Shown here one piece after another: positions 18,421 through 27,207 of a stretch of 64,000 nt of DNA. A program made the translations under genes and the position numbers. The notes beneath the pieces are model-generated. The model ran no database searches. It saw nothing but the letters and a program-made list of their open reading frames with translations, and was not told where the DNA came from. Source of the DNA: Bacteroidota bacterium (GTDB taxonomy: Bacteria; Bacteroidota; Bacteroidia; B-17B0; Aurantibacillaceae); contig JAFLBH010000005.1 of NCBI GenBank assembly GCA_017303905.1, positions 62,001 through 126,000 on the forward strand, written 5' to 3'. How positions within the stretch are numbered: the stretch's first letter is position 1; each line of letters opens with the position of its first letter.

Positions 18421-18690
18421 CCGTGGTGATTTTTACTTCCCGCTGAAAGCGCAGATTTTCGCAGATTGTACATCAGCATTTATCGCTTACTTCTTTAACC
18501 AAACAACCTCCGTGTTCTCTGTTTCTCCGTGGTGATTTTTACTTCCCGCTGAAAGCGCAGATTTTCGCAGATTGTACATCAGCGTTTATCGCTTACTTCT
18601 TTAACCAAACAACCTCCGTGTTCTCCGTTTCTCCGTGGTGTTTTTTACTTCCCGCAGAGTACGCAGACTTTCGCAGATTATTAATTAGTG
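18421..18690. repeat. Tandem 106-bp repeat (2.5 copies)
   Basis: Copies begin at 18421, 18527 and 18633, a period of 106 bp. The unit starts CCGTGGTGATTTTTACTTCC and includes two 'CGCAGATT' motifs; the third copy is broken after about 55 bp. The copies differ by few bases (for example CAGCATTT/CAGCGTTT). It fills the whole 335-nt space between the convergent SCO and miaE genes; no ORF is supported. Such CGCAGATT-rich repeats are familiar as dispersed intergenic elements in Bacteroidota. Confidence 0.85.
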
Positions 18691-18713
18691 GTTATTCGTG
18701 TGATTAGTGGCTA

Positions 18714-19298
18714 CTAACCATGCATGGTTTCTTTTTTGCTGTAATTACGAATCACTTCCGCTTCATAATCCAACCATTGTTGCCAACGTTTGTTTACGTC
18801 TTCCACCGCATTTCCGTATTGGCGGGCGAAACCTAAAAATGTGGTATAATGATTCGCTTCACTAATCATCAATTCGCGGTAAAAACTTCTTAAATCTTCG
18901 TCATTAATTTGTTCCGACAAAATCCGGAAACGCTCACAACTTCTTGCCTCCACCATAGCCGCAAACAACAAACGATCAATGAGAACGATATCGCGTTTAT
19001 AACCCTTGCGCATGAACTTATACAAATCATTCACGTAATCATCTTTTCGTTCCATTCCCAATTTAAATCCGCGTTGCTTAATTTTTTCATGCACCATTTC
19101 AAAATGCGTGAGTTCCTCCTTTGAAATACTCAGCATGGTATCCACTAAATCCGTATGCTCCGGCCAACCTACAACAATAGAAATGGCATTGCTCGCTGCC
19201 TTTTGTTCGCACCAGGCATGATCGGTGAGAATTTCACTGATATTACTCTCTACTAATTTTATCCAGCGATGATCGGTTTCTAATTTTAATCCAAGCAT
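18714..19298 (-). CDS. miaE: tRNA-(ms2io6A)-hydroxylase MiaE
   Basis: 194 residues, full length for MiaE. It is a diiron four-helix-bundle hydroxylase that converts ms2i6A37 to ms2io6A37 in tRNAs reading U-starting codons. Motifs seen: HAWCEQKAASNA, SKEELTHFEMVH (ExxH iron ligands), MVEARSCERF and SEANHYTTF (second ExxH). The gene ends against a 106-bp tandem repeat. MiaE is not universal in this phylum, so this may mark lineage. It starts 44 nt from the rlmD stop on the same strand. Confidence 0.9.
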   Translation of the reverse strand: MLGLKLETDHRWIKLVESNISEILTDHAWCEQKAASNAISIVVGWPEHTDLVDTMLSISKEELTHFEMVHEKIKQRGFKLGMERKDDYVNDLYKFMRKGYKRDIVLIDRLLFAAMVEARSCERFRILSEQINDEDLRSFYRELMISEANHYTTFLGFARQYGNAVEDVNKRWQQWLDYEAEVIRNYSKKETMHG

Positions 19299-19342
19299 GA
19301 TTCTATTTCTAGTTACATGTTAATGATTCCTTGATTTCGAGA

Positions 19343-20749
19343 TTAGATTTTAACTAACAAAACAACATTTTCTACGTGCGCTGTTTGAGGGAACATATCC
19401 ACCGGTTGAACCTTCACCACTTTATACATGTGCTGCATCAAGGCTAAATCGCGCGCTTGTGTGGCAGGATTGCAACTTACATAAACTATTTTCTCAGGCG
19501 CTGCATTCAATATAACTTTTACTACATCCTCATGCATACCTGCACGCGGAGGATCTGTGATGATAACATCCGGTTTTCCTTGTTCTGCAATAAAAGCATC
19601 CGTTAAAATATTCTTCATATCACCGGCCACAAAATAGGTATTTGTGATACCGTTCTCCTTAGAGTTGGTGCGCGCATCCTTCACTGCATCTTCAACGTAC
19701 TCCACCCCTACTACTTTCTTGCAATGGCGCGCCACAAAATTGGCAATGGTTCCTGTACCTGTATATAAATCATACACTAATTCATTACCTGATAAACCTG
19801 CAAAATCGCGGGTAAACTTGTATAAATTGTACGCTTGTTTAGAATTGGTTTGGTAAAATGACTTGGCACTGATTTTAAACTTCAATCCCTCCATTTCTTC
19901 GTAAATAAAATCACGGCCCGCATATGTTTTTATCTCTAAGCCTTCAAAACTATCATTCGCTTTATGTGAATGTGTGTACTGTAAAGATGTTATTTGAGGG
20001 AATTGATTCTTGAGAAATTCCAGCAAAGCGAAAAGCTCTTTCTCCAACCATTCATACACGCCTACCAATACCATCACTTCACCGATTCCTGTTATACGAA
20101 TCATTAAAGTGCGTAAAAAACCGCCTTTATCTCTGATATCATAAAAAGTAAGATTATTTTTGTGCGCATAATCTCGCACGGCATTACGAATATCATTGGA
20201 AGGATCGGGCTGTAAAAAACATTTATCTACATCCAAAACTTTATCAAAACGTCCCGGAATGTGAAAACCCAAAGCATCACGATTACTGATTTCTTCGCCG
20301 CTTTTAATCTGATCATCCGTTAGCCACTTTTTATTGCTAAACGAAAATTCCAGTTTATTTCTGTAGAAGTAAGCTTCGTGGTTTCCGAAAATAGGCGTGA
20401 TTTCAGGAATATCTAATTTCCCAATTCTCACTAAAGCATCGCTCACAAATTTTTGCTTAAATGTTAATTGCGATTCGTAACTCATGGCCTGCCATTTACA
20501 ACCTCCGCAAACGCCAAAATGCTTACACACAGGCTCAATACGGTTGGGCGAAGGTTTCTTAATCGCAATCACCTTTGCTTCCGCCATTTTACTTTTTTTG
20601 CGGTAAATGTTTAAATCCACAATATCGCCGGGCACACCGCCGTCGCAAAAAATCACCATTCCCTCGTGTTTGGCTACCGATTTACCTTCCGCGGAAGTAT
20701 CAATAATTTCTACATCATTTAAAACAATATTCTTGCTAACTTTGCCCAT
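19343..20749 (-). CDS. rlmD: 23S rRNA (uracil-C5)-methyltransferase RlmD/RumA family
   Basis: 468 residues. An N-terminal TRAM domain (about 5-65) precedes an iron-sulfur segment, CKHFGVCGGCKWQ, whose three cysteines with a further one near ~165 bind [4Fe-4S]. The SAM domain has DLYTGTGTIANF, ITDPPRAGM and the catalytic Cys in VYVSCNPAT. It methylates uridine in 23S rRNA; which site cannot be fixed, since RlmD, RlmCD and related enzymes share this architecture. The start is set by the TACCTTTG promoter box upstream. It diverges from truA, with 48 nt between starts. Confidence 0.9.
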   Translation of the reverse strand: MGKVSKNIVLNDVEIIDTSAEGKSVAKHEGMVIFCDGGVPGDIVDLNIYRKKSKMAEAKVIAIKKPSPNRIEPVCKHFGVCGGCKWQAMSYESQLTFKQKFVSDALVRIGKLDIPEITPIFGNHEAYFYRNKLEFSFSNKKWLTDDQIKSGEEISNRDALGFHIPGRFDKVLDVDKCFLQPDPSNDIRNAVRDYAHKNNLTFYDIRDKGGFLRTLMIRITGIGEVMVLVGVYEWLEKELFALLEFLKNQFPQITSLQYTHSHKANDSFEGLEIKTYAGRDFIYEEMEGLKFKISAKSFYQTNSKQAYNLYKFTRDFAGLSGNELVYDLYTGTGTIANFVARHCKKVVGVEYVEDAVKDARTNSKENGITNTYFVAGDMKNILTDAFIAEQGKPDVIITDPPRAGMHEDVVKVILNAAPEKIVYVSCNPATQARDLALMQHMYKVVKVQPVDMFPQTAHVENVVLLVKI

Positions 20750-20762
20750 AATTTGTGAGGCA

Positions 20763-20770
20763 CAAAGGTA
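20763..20770 (-). promoter_or_regulatory. -7 box upstream of rlmD
   Basis: TACCTTTG on the minus strand matches TAnnTTTG and ends 13 nt before the rlmD ATG. No -33 TTTG was seen. Confidence 0.4.
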
Positions 20771-20797
20771 TTAATAATTAAACGAAATCAGACAGAG

Positions 20798-21574
20798 ATG
20801 CCGCGTTATTTTCTTCAGCTTGCTTATAATGGCACCCGCTATAACGGATGGCAAACGCAGCATAATACACCGAATACCATACAACAGGTTCTGGAAGAAA
20901 AACTAACCATGCTTCTCAAAGATAAAATTGAAGTGGTGGGCTGCGGAAGAACGGATACCGGTGTACATGCCCGCAATTATTACGCGCATTTCGATTATTC
21001 GGCTCCTGGTTTTGAAGAACAAATAGAACATTGGGTTTATAAGCTAAATACAGTTTTACCCAATGACATCAGCATTTTTGATATACTTCCTGTACAAGAA
21101 GAAGCGCATGCCCGCTTTGATGCTACCGAAAGAACGTATCATTATTATTTACATAAACATAAAAATCCATTTATAGAAAATTTGAGTTGGTACCAATACG
21201 GACATATTGATTTTGAACTCATGAATATGGCTGCGGATATTTTGTTAGAGACTGAAGATTTTACCAGTTTTAGTAAAGTGAATACCCAAACCAAAACCAA
21301 TATCTGTTATGTTTCGGAAGCACAGTGGGTGCAACTCGACGAGAATGAATGGTGTTTTGTTATTACCGCCGATCGCTTTTTACGCAACATGGTAAGAGCA
21401 ATTGTAGGAACACTCATGCAAGTGGGAAGAAATAAAATTACATTGGATGAATTCCGAAAAATCATTCAACAAAAAAACAGAACAGAAGCCGGCATGTCGG
21501 CTCCGGCACACGCTTTATTTTTAACCGATATTCAATATCCAAAAAACATTTTCCTTGAGCGAGCAAAAAAATAA
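20798..21574 (+). CDS. truA: tRNA pseudouridine(38-40) synthase TruA
   Basis: 258 residues, the usual TruA length. Conserved blocks are LAYNGTRYNGWQTQ, the catalytic-Asp motif GCGRTDTGVHARNYYAHF, LHKHKNPF and ADRFLRNMVRAIVGTLMQVG. It isomerises uridines 38-40 in the anticodon arm of many tRNAs. The last 20 nt overlap the ABC exporter that follows, so the two are one transcript; pairing of truA with an ABC exporter is common in Bacteroidota. Confidence 0.93.
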   Translation: MPRYFLQLAYNGTRYNGWQTQHNTPNTIQQVLEEKLTMLLKDKIEVVGCGRTDTGVHARNYYAHFDYSAPGFEEQIEHWVYKLNTVLPNDISIFDILPVQEEAHARFDATERTYHYYLHKHKNPFIENLSWYQYGHIDFELMNMAADILLETEDFTSFSKVNTQTKTNICYVSEAQWVQLDENEWCFVITADRFLRNMVRAIVGTLMQVGRNKITLDEFRKIIQQKNRTEAGMSAPAHALFLTDIQYPKNIFLERAKK

Positions 21575-23309
21575 ATTAAACTTAAGCCTCTTAAAGAGAT
21601 TACTTTCTTATACGAATCCGTATAAGAAACATTTCATTGCGGCTTTGGTTATTACATTGGTACTATCCGGTTTTGCCGTGGTGCGACCTTTATTAATTAA
21701 TAAGGCGCTCAATCAATTTGTAGGCGATACACAGAATCTTTCGGCATTAAATACCATAGGATTTTTAATTTTTGGCGCGTTAGTATTTGAAGCAGTGATG
21801 CAATTCGCGAATATTTATGTTACCAATTATCTAGGGCAAAATATTGTAAAGGATTTGCGCAATCAGGTGTACAACCACATTCTCAAATTAAAAAACTCTT
21901 ATTTTGATAATACGCCGGTGGGTACTTTGGTTACACGCGCCATTTCGGATATTGAAAGTTTAAGTGAGGTATTTTCCTCAGGCTTTATTGTTATTAGCGG
22001 CGATATTTTAATGCTTATCACATTTGTGAGTGTAATGCTTTATAAAAATTGGGTGCTTACATTAATTGTACTAAGCACCATTCCGCTTTTAATGATTGCG
22101 ACCAACTTATTTAAGAATGGCGTAAAGAAAACATTTACCGAAGTAAGAAATGCCGTTGCTGCTTTAAATACGTTTACACAGGAACACATTACCGGCATGC
22201 GTATTGTTCAATTATTTAACCGGGAGGAACAGGAATACGAAAAGTTCATTGAAATTAACGACAAGCACCGCAAAGCCAACATACGTTCCATTTGGTATTA
22301 CTCTATCTTTTTCCCTGTAGTAGAAATATTATCCGCCATTGCGATTGCCTTATTGCTCTGGTACATCGGTGTAAAAAACAATTCGATGAACTTAGGATTG
22401 GGCGACATTACATTCTTTGTGATGATGGTGAATATGCTATTCCGTCCTATCCGCATGCTCGCTGATCGTTTAAACACTTTGCAAATGGGAATTGTTGCGG
22501 CCGACCGTGTGTTTAAGGTATTAGACACCAATGAAATTATTGAAGATAAAGGCAGCAAAGATTTAGCGAATGTAAGAGGAGATATTGAATTCAAAAATGT
22601 TTGGTTTGCCTATAACAACGAGCACTATGTGTTAAAAAATGTTTCGTTCAATATTAAAGCGGGAGAAACAGTAGCCATGGTGGGCGCCACGGGTGCAGGT
22701 AAGTCGACCGTTATAAATCTATTAAGCCGTTTTTACGAAATAAATAAAGGTGAGATTTGTTTAGACGGAACAAACATTAAAGATTACAGCTTAGAAGAAT
22801 TGCGTAAAAATACCGGTGTTGTATTGCAGGACGTGCATTTGTTTAACGACAGCATCGTGAACAACATTACCTTGCATAACGACAGCATTACGCGTGAAGA
22901 AGTGATTGAAGCCTCCAAGAAAATCGGTTTACATGATTTTATTTTAACCTTGCCGGGAGGCTATGATTATGTAGTAAAAGAAAGAGGAATTACTTTATCG
23001 GCAGGACAAAGACAATTAATCGCGTTTATTCGCGCTTATGTTTACAATCCGAAAATATTTATTTTGGATGAAGCCACCTCAACCATTGATACGCATACCG
23101 AGCAATTGTTGCAATTAGCCTTGGACAAAATAAGCAAAGGAAGAACATCGATTATCATTGCGCACCGTTTAGCCACCATAAAAAATGCCAACAAAATCAT
23201 GGTATTTGAGAAAGGAGAAATTGCAGAGCAAGGAACACAACAAGAATTACTTTCAAAAGACGGGCTTTTCAAAAAATTGTACGAGATGCAGTTTGAAGAA
23301 GTAATTTAA
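21555..23309 (+). CDS. ABC exporter, fused membrane and ATPase domains (MsbA-like)
   Basis: 584 residues starting at a TTG inside the truA 3' end; no ATG lies closer to the homologous start. Residues ~25-320 hold the six-helix ABC exporter membrane domain. The ATPase domain has Walker A GATGAGKST, Q-loop VVLQDVHLF, signature LSAGQRQ, Walker B IFILDEATS and the H-loop IAHRLAT. These are type IV inner-membrane exporters that move lipids, peptides or drugs as homodimers. The substrate cannot be told; MsbA-like lipid A flipping is one option. It converges with the RidA gene with no gap. Confidence 0.9.
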   Translation: MSEQKNKLNLSLLKRLLSYTNPYKKHFIAALVITLVLSGFAVVRPLLINKALNQFVGDTQNLSALNTIGFLIFGALVFEAVMQFANIYVTNYLGQNIVKDLRNQVYNHILKLKNSYFDNTPVGTLVTRAISDIESLSEVFSSGFIVISGDILMLITFVSVMLYKNWVLTLIVLSTIPLLMIATNLFKNGVKKTFTEVRNAVAALNTFTQEHITGMRIVQLFNREEQEYEKFIEINDKHRKANIRSIWYYSIFFPVVEILSAIAIALLLWYIGVKNNSMNLGLGDITFFVMMVNMLFRPIRMLADRLNTLQMGIVAADRVFKVLDTNEIIEDKGSKDLANVRGDIEFKNVWFAYNNEHYVLKNVSFNIKAGETVAMVGATGAGKSTVINLLSRFYEINKGEICLDGTNIKDYSLEELRKNTGVVLQDVHLFNDSIVNNITLHNDSITREEVIEASKKIGLHDFILTLPGGYDYVVKERGITLSAGQRQLIAFIRAYVYNPKIFILDEATSTIDTHTEQLLQLALDKISKGRTSIIIAHRLATIKNANKIMVFEKGEIAEQGTQQELLSKDGLFKKLYEMQFEEVI

Positions 23310-23759
23310 TTACTTCACCGCCACCACCGAAATTTCAAAGTGTGCGTTTTTCGGTAATGCGCTTATCTGAACCGTCTCGCGGGCCGGTGGATCAATCGGA
23401 AAAAACAAACCGTACACTTCATTAATCTTCGCGAAATGACTTAGGTCTTTAACAAACAAAGTAGATTTCACTACATGCTTCATTTCCATGCCTGCCATTT
23501 TCACAATGGCTTCCACATTTTTCAAAGCTTGCATCACTTCTGCTTGTATACTTGCCGAATCTAATTTTCCGTTGGTATCCATTCCTATTTGTCCGGATAC
23601 ATATAAAGTATTTCCCACCTTTATGCCCTGGCTATACGGACCAATAGGCATGGGTGCCGAAGCGGTGAAGATTACCTCATGCTCTGTTTCATTGCCATCA
23701 AAAAAATAAGCAAACACACCTAGAGCTAAAGCCGCCAAAACAAAAATTAAACGAATCAT
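23310..23759 (-). CDS. RidA-family protein with N-terminal membrane anchor
   Basis: 149 residues. The YjgF/YER057c/UK114 core is complete: APMPIGPYSQGIKVGNTLYVSGQIG, DLSHFAKINEVYG, and the substrate-binding Arg in PPARETVQIS, ending in AHFEISVVAV. An extra N-terminal helix (residues ~2-18, IRLIFVLAALALGVFAYFF) makes it exported or membrane-bound, unlike the cytosolic RidA that deaminates enamine/imine intermediates. The start overlaps the stop of the PLP enzyme by one base (TAATG), so they are translationally coupled. PLP enzymes release the imines that RidA removes, so a joint role is plausible. Confidence 0.85.
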   Translation of the reverse strand: MIRLIFVLAALALGVFAYFFDGNETEHEVIFTASAPMPIGPYSQGIKVGNTLYVSGQIGMDTNGKLDSASIQAEVMQALKNVEAIVKMAGMEMKHVVKSTLFVKDLSHFAKINEVYGLFFPIDPPARETVQISALPKNAHFEISVVAVK

Positions 23760-25066
23760 TACTTAGAATCTTTAGGCGGTTCCATTTTAGAAATTTCATT
23801 CAAGCCTTTCACTAATACATCCAGATCACGGATGGAAGTATACACATTCGGTGTTACGCGAATACCATCAATTTTTTCGTAGATCATCGAGACGGAATGA
23901 ATTTTATGTTTCTCCATTAACTTTGCTTCCACCTGATTTGCCTTCCAGCCTTCAAATCCAATCACACCAATAGCACAAGAATATTGATCTTTGCGTGAGG
24001 TCCAGAATTTAGCATTCGGCAAATCCTTCACTTTATTGTACCAGTAATTTTTTAAATAACGTAATCTTTCTTCTTTACGTTTCGCGCCAATTACATTATG
24101 AAAATCAACCGCAGTACCTATAGCCATTTCCGATGCAAAGGAACGAGTTCCCAATACTTCAAATTTGCGAATATCATCTCCGTCAGGTTCTCCTGCCGAA
24201 AGCAAAGCCCAGATGTTTTTAATTTTATCTTTCTTAATATACATCAATCCGCTTCCAAAGGGCGCGCACAACCATTTATGTAAAGAAGTAGCAAAATAAT
24301 CAGCGCCGGTGTCTTCGATTTTAAAATTGATGTGTCCGAACGAATGCGCCGCATCTACAATCACTTCACAGCCTTTTTTATGCGCCATATCAGCAATGGC
24401 TTTTACCGGAACGATATTGCCGGTCCAGTTAATTAAGTGCGTAATGTGTACGATTTTTGTTTTAGATGTAATAGCATCCTCATACAGCTTAATAATTTGT
24501 TTATCATCCTCACATGGTTGAGGAATATCTATCCAAACTAATTTTACACCATCCCGCTTTTCACGCTGTTTCCAGGCGTTCATCATGTTTGGGTAATCGT
24601 ATTTACTTAAAACTACTTCGTCGCCAGCCTTTAAATTCAAGCCAAAAATTATTGTATTCAAACCTTCGGTAGCGTTACGATTGATAGCGATTTCCTCCAT
24701 GGAAACACCACAGAGTTCAGCGAGTTTTTCGCGTAAACCTTCTCGGCCTTGGTCCAAGATGCGCCACATATAATAAGAAGGCGCCTCATTACTGTATTGA
24801 TAGAAGCGAATATGCGCGTCTTGTACCACTTTGGGTTGCGGACTTACACCACCGTTATTTAAATTAATGATATTTGGAGAAACCGTGTAGCTTTCTCGTA
24901 CCCATCCCCAAAAATCTTCGTCGGCAGCGGCATCACAGGCCGATAAACCTTCAATGCGGTTCACCTGATTCTCCAATTCGGCGGCATATACTTTATCGAT
25001 TGCTGACAGGAAGGTGAGTCCGGCTGTAGCACCTGCACTTTTAAGAAAAAAATCGCGACGGTTCAT
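23759..25066 (-). CDS. PLP-dependent aminotransferase class V, Tat-exported
   Basis: 435 residues from the ATG at 25066. That start gives a twin-arginine signal (MNRRDFFLKSAGATAGLTFL), so folded export is likely; an upstream frame start would only add unrelated residues. The fold type I core shows VIVDAAHSFGHINF (Asp contacting PLP) and SLHKWLCAPFGSG (the Lys that binds PLP), the layout of isopenicillin-N epimerase and cysteine-desulfurase-like class V enzymes. The reaction is not known. It is coupled by TAATG with the membrane-anchored RidA-like gene, which suggests an exported pair dealing with amino-acid-derived imines. Confidence 0.88.
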   Translation of the reverse strand: MNRRDFFLKSAGATAGLTFLSAIDKVYAAELENQVNRIEGLSACDAAADEDFWGWVRESYTVSPNIINLNNGGVSPQPKVVQDAHIRFYQYSNEAPSYYMWRILDQGREGLREKLAELCGVSMEEIAINRNATEGLNTIIFGLNLKAGDEVVLSKYDYPNMMNAWKQREKRDGVKLVWIDIPQPCEDDKQIIKLYEDAITSKTKIVHITHLINWTGNIVPVKAIADMAHKKGCEVIVDAAHSFGHINFKIEDTGADYFATSLHKWLCAPFGSGLMYIKKDKIKNIWALLSAGEPDGDDIRKFEVLGTRSFASEMAIGTAVDFHNVIGAKRKEERLRYLKNYWYNKVKDLPNAKFWTSRKDQYSCAIGVIGFEGWKANQVEAKLMEKHKIHSVSMIYEKIDGIRVTPNVYTSIRDLDVLVKGLNEISKMEPPKDSK

Positions 25067-25103
25067 GAGATGAATTTTAGTAATAAAGGTATCAAAAAAA
25101 GTA

Positions 25104-25135
25104 CAATAAAAAAGCCCCAAGATTACTCTTAGGGC
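25104..25135 (-). terminator. Rho-independent terminator of the T9SS gene
   Basis: On the minus strand, GCCCTAAGA-GTAA-TCTTGGGGC is followed by TTTTTTATTG. It separates the T9SS gene at 25156-26442 from the downstream PLP gene. Confidence 0.85.
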
Positions 25136-25155
25136 CTTCTAAATAAACGAATGAT

Positions 25156-26442
25156 TTATTGCTTTACAAATTTACCGATACGTAAAGTTTCATTAGCGTT
25201 ATATACTTTATAGTAATAAACACCGGCTTTAGCATCTTGTAAATCTATTGAAGTGGTATTCGATTTAATTTCGATGATGGCCACTTGTTTTCCTAAAGCA
25301 TCCATAATTTCAACTACCGGAGTATTATTTAAGTCGGTAACTGAAATGTTGATTGCAGCAACAGCAGGATTTGGATAAACATCTACGCCATTGTAATTAG
25401 TGTACATATTATCGATACCTGTACAAGCTGAAACGTTTTGAACTACAAAAACAGGTGTGCTTTCGCAACCACCATTGTATCCAACAACTGTATAGGTTGT
25501 AGTTGTAGTTGGACTAACTACAGCTGTAGCTGAAGTAGAACCACTGCTCCAGCTATAAGTTGTTGCACCGTTAGCTGTTAATGTTGCTGAATTACCTGTA
25601 CAAATTAAAGAAGCACTGGTTGATGCAGAAACTGTTGGTGCGCTGTTAACTGAAACAGTTGTTGCAGTGATAGAATTTAAACAACCAAGTGTTGTATATA
25701 ATTCCACGCGTGAAATACTTCCGCTTGCTTCCATCCATAATTGTTGAGGCGCCGTAGTTGATAAATTAAACTGCATGCCTAAACGAGTTAAAGTTACAGA
25801 GTATGTGCCTAATGTAGTATTAAATGGCGCCGGAGATGCATAAGAGTTTACGTCATTTCTATTCCCTAATACTCCGATAATATCGCCGGTATAAACCGGA
25901 ATATTTACAGAAATGGTGCCGGTTCCTGATGTGTTATTCTGCGTTAAATACAATACATCAAAGGTATTTGTTGTGGCTGAATACAAAGGAGGAGTTGTAG
26001 GTAACTTTACAATAGCAATATTAGAGTTACCTGAGCTAGCATCTGTTGGAACGCGAACACCGGTTATAACAAAATCAGAAGGAGCCGTAAACCAATAACC
26101 ACGAACATTTCCTGAGAATGTAGAGGTTTGATTTGGTAAAGCTAAAGAAGCTGTTCCTGTTGGAGATAATTGCGCGGTATAATAAACAGTATTTGCAGTT
26201 AAGGTTGGTGTTGTGTATACCGAACCTGTTGCAATGGCATTTCCGCCATATGGAAATTGGTACCAACCTGTAAGCACTGAAGAAGGCTCCGTCGCCATTA
26301 ATACAGCCGAATCACCGGTACAAATTGAATTACCGCTAATGGTTGGTGTTGGCGGCGCGGTGCATTGCGCATTTGCCGCATTACTCATTCCGATGGCAAC
26401 AATTGCCGCCAGCATTAAATTACTTTTGTAGATTTTTTTCAT
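25156..26442 (-). CDS. T9SS type A sorting domain protein, Ig-like
   Basis: 428 residues. The signal peptide ends SNAANAQ. An Ig-like stretch (TISGNSICTGDSAVL, to ~residue 90) is followed by a beta-rich middle domain, then a second Ig-like repeat (SASTSASLICTGNSATLTA, ~265-340). The last ~80 residues are the sorting domain (VDVYPNPAVAAINI, DALGKQVAII, DAKAGVYYYKV). It is expected on the cell surface or in the medium. A TAACTTTG box on the minus strand (26467-26474) ends 24 nt before the ATG and may be its promoter; -33 is unclear. No enzymatic motif. Confidence 0.87.
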   Translation of the reverse strand: MKKIYKSNLMLAAIVAIGMSNAANAQCTAPPTPTISGNSICTGDSAVLMATEPSSVLTGWYQFPYGGNAIATGSVYTTPTLTANTVYYTAQLSPTGTASLALPNQTSTFSGNVRGYWFTAPSDFVITGVRVPTDASSGNSNIAIVKLPTTPPLYSATTNTFDVLYLTQNNTSGTGTISVNIPVYTGDIIGVLGNRNDVNSYASPAPFNTTLGTYSVTLTRLGMQFNLSTTAPQQLWMEASGSISRVELYTTLGCLNSITATTVSVNSAPTVSASTSASLICTGNSATLTANGATTYSWSSGSTSATAVVSPTTTTTYTVVGYNGGCESTPVFVVQNVSACTGIDNMYTNYNGVDVYPNPAVAAINISVTDLNNTPVVEIMDALGKQVAIIEIKSNTTSIDLQDAKAGVYYYKVYNANETLRIGKFVKQ

Positions 26443-26547
26443 GGTATAGATGTTAAGAATTTAATACAAAGTTAATCGGATTGTACCTACTATTTTATGA
26501 TATTTATCAATGATATTAACACCAAAAGTTAAAATACTTTTTCAACC

Positions 26548-27171
26548 ATGCTTATTCGCCTGAACAATGAACACCCCGATTCTAAAACACTTTCTCAAAT
26601 TGCCACGTGTTTAAAAAACGGAGGTATCATCATTTATCCTACCGATACAGTATACGCTTTAGGTTGTGATATAACACAAAACAAAGCACTTGAAAGAATT
26701 TGCAAACTCAAAAACATTAAACCTGAAAAATCAAAATTCGCATTTGTTTGCAGTGATTTAAGCCATTTATCGGAATTCAGTAAGCCAATTCCAAACCACA
26801 TTTTTCGAATCATGAAGAAGGCATTGCCCGGACCTTACACCTTTATTTTGGAAGCGAATAGCAATGTGCCAAAAATGATTAAACAAGAACGAAAAACCGT
26901 TGGCATTCGTGTACCGGATAATATTATTTGTCGGGAAATCATCAATACCTTAGGTAATCCGATAATTTCTACCAGCCTCGTGGATACCACCGATGATATA
27001 CTCGAATATTTTTCCGACCCTGAAATGATACATCAACAATATGGCGATATGGTAGATATGGTTATTGATGGCGGACACGGAAACATCTATGCGTCGACCG
27101 TTATAGACTGCTCAAAACCCGAAATTGAAGTGATACGCGAAGGCTTGGGAAGTTTGGACGTGTTGGATTAA
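26548..27171 (+). CDS. L-threonylcarbamoyladenylate synthase family (TsaC/YrdC/YciO)
   Basis: 207 residues. The YrdC domain covers nearly the whole protein: GGIIIYPTDTVYALGCDI, the KPEKSKFAFVC segment, LPGPYTFIL and RKTVGIRVPDN. TsaC makes threonylcarbamoyl-AMP from Thr, bicarbonate and ATP, the first step of t6A37 in ANN-decoding tRNAs. The length fits TsaC or the related YciO; these cannot be separated safely by eye. It is a single gene between a divergent T9SS gene and another T9SS gene. Confidence 0.85.
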   Translation: MLIRLNNEHPDSKTLSQIATCLKNGGIIIYPTDTVYALGCDITQNKALERICKLKNIKPEKSKFAFVCSDLSHLSEFSKPIPNHIFRIMKKALPGPYTFILEANSNVPKMIKQERKTVGIRVPDNIICREIINTLGNPIISTSLVDTTDDILEYFSDPEMIHQQYGDMVDMVIDGGHGNIYASTVIDCSKPEIEVIREGLGSLDVLD

Positions 27172-27207
27172 CAAACAATAAACACTTCACCTTTACGTTA
27201 ATGATGA

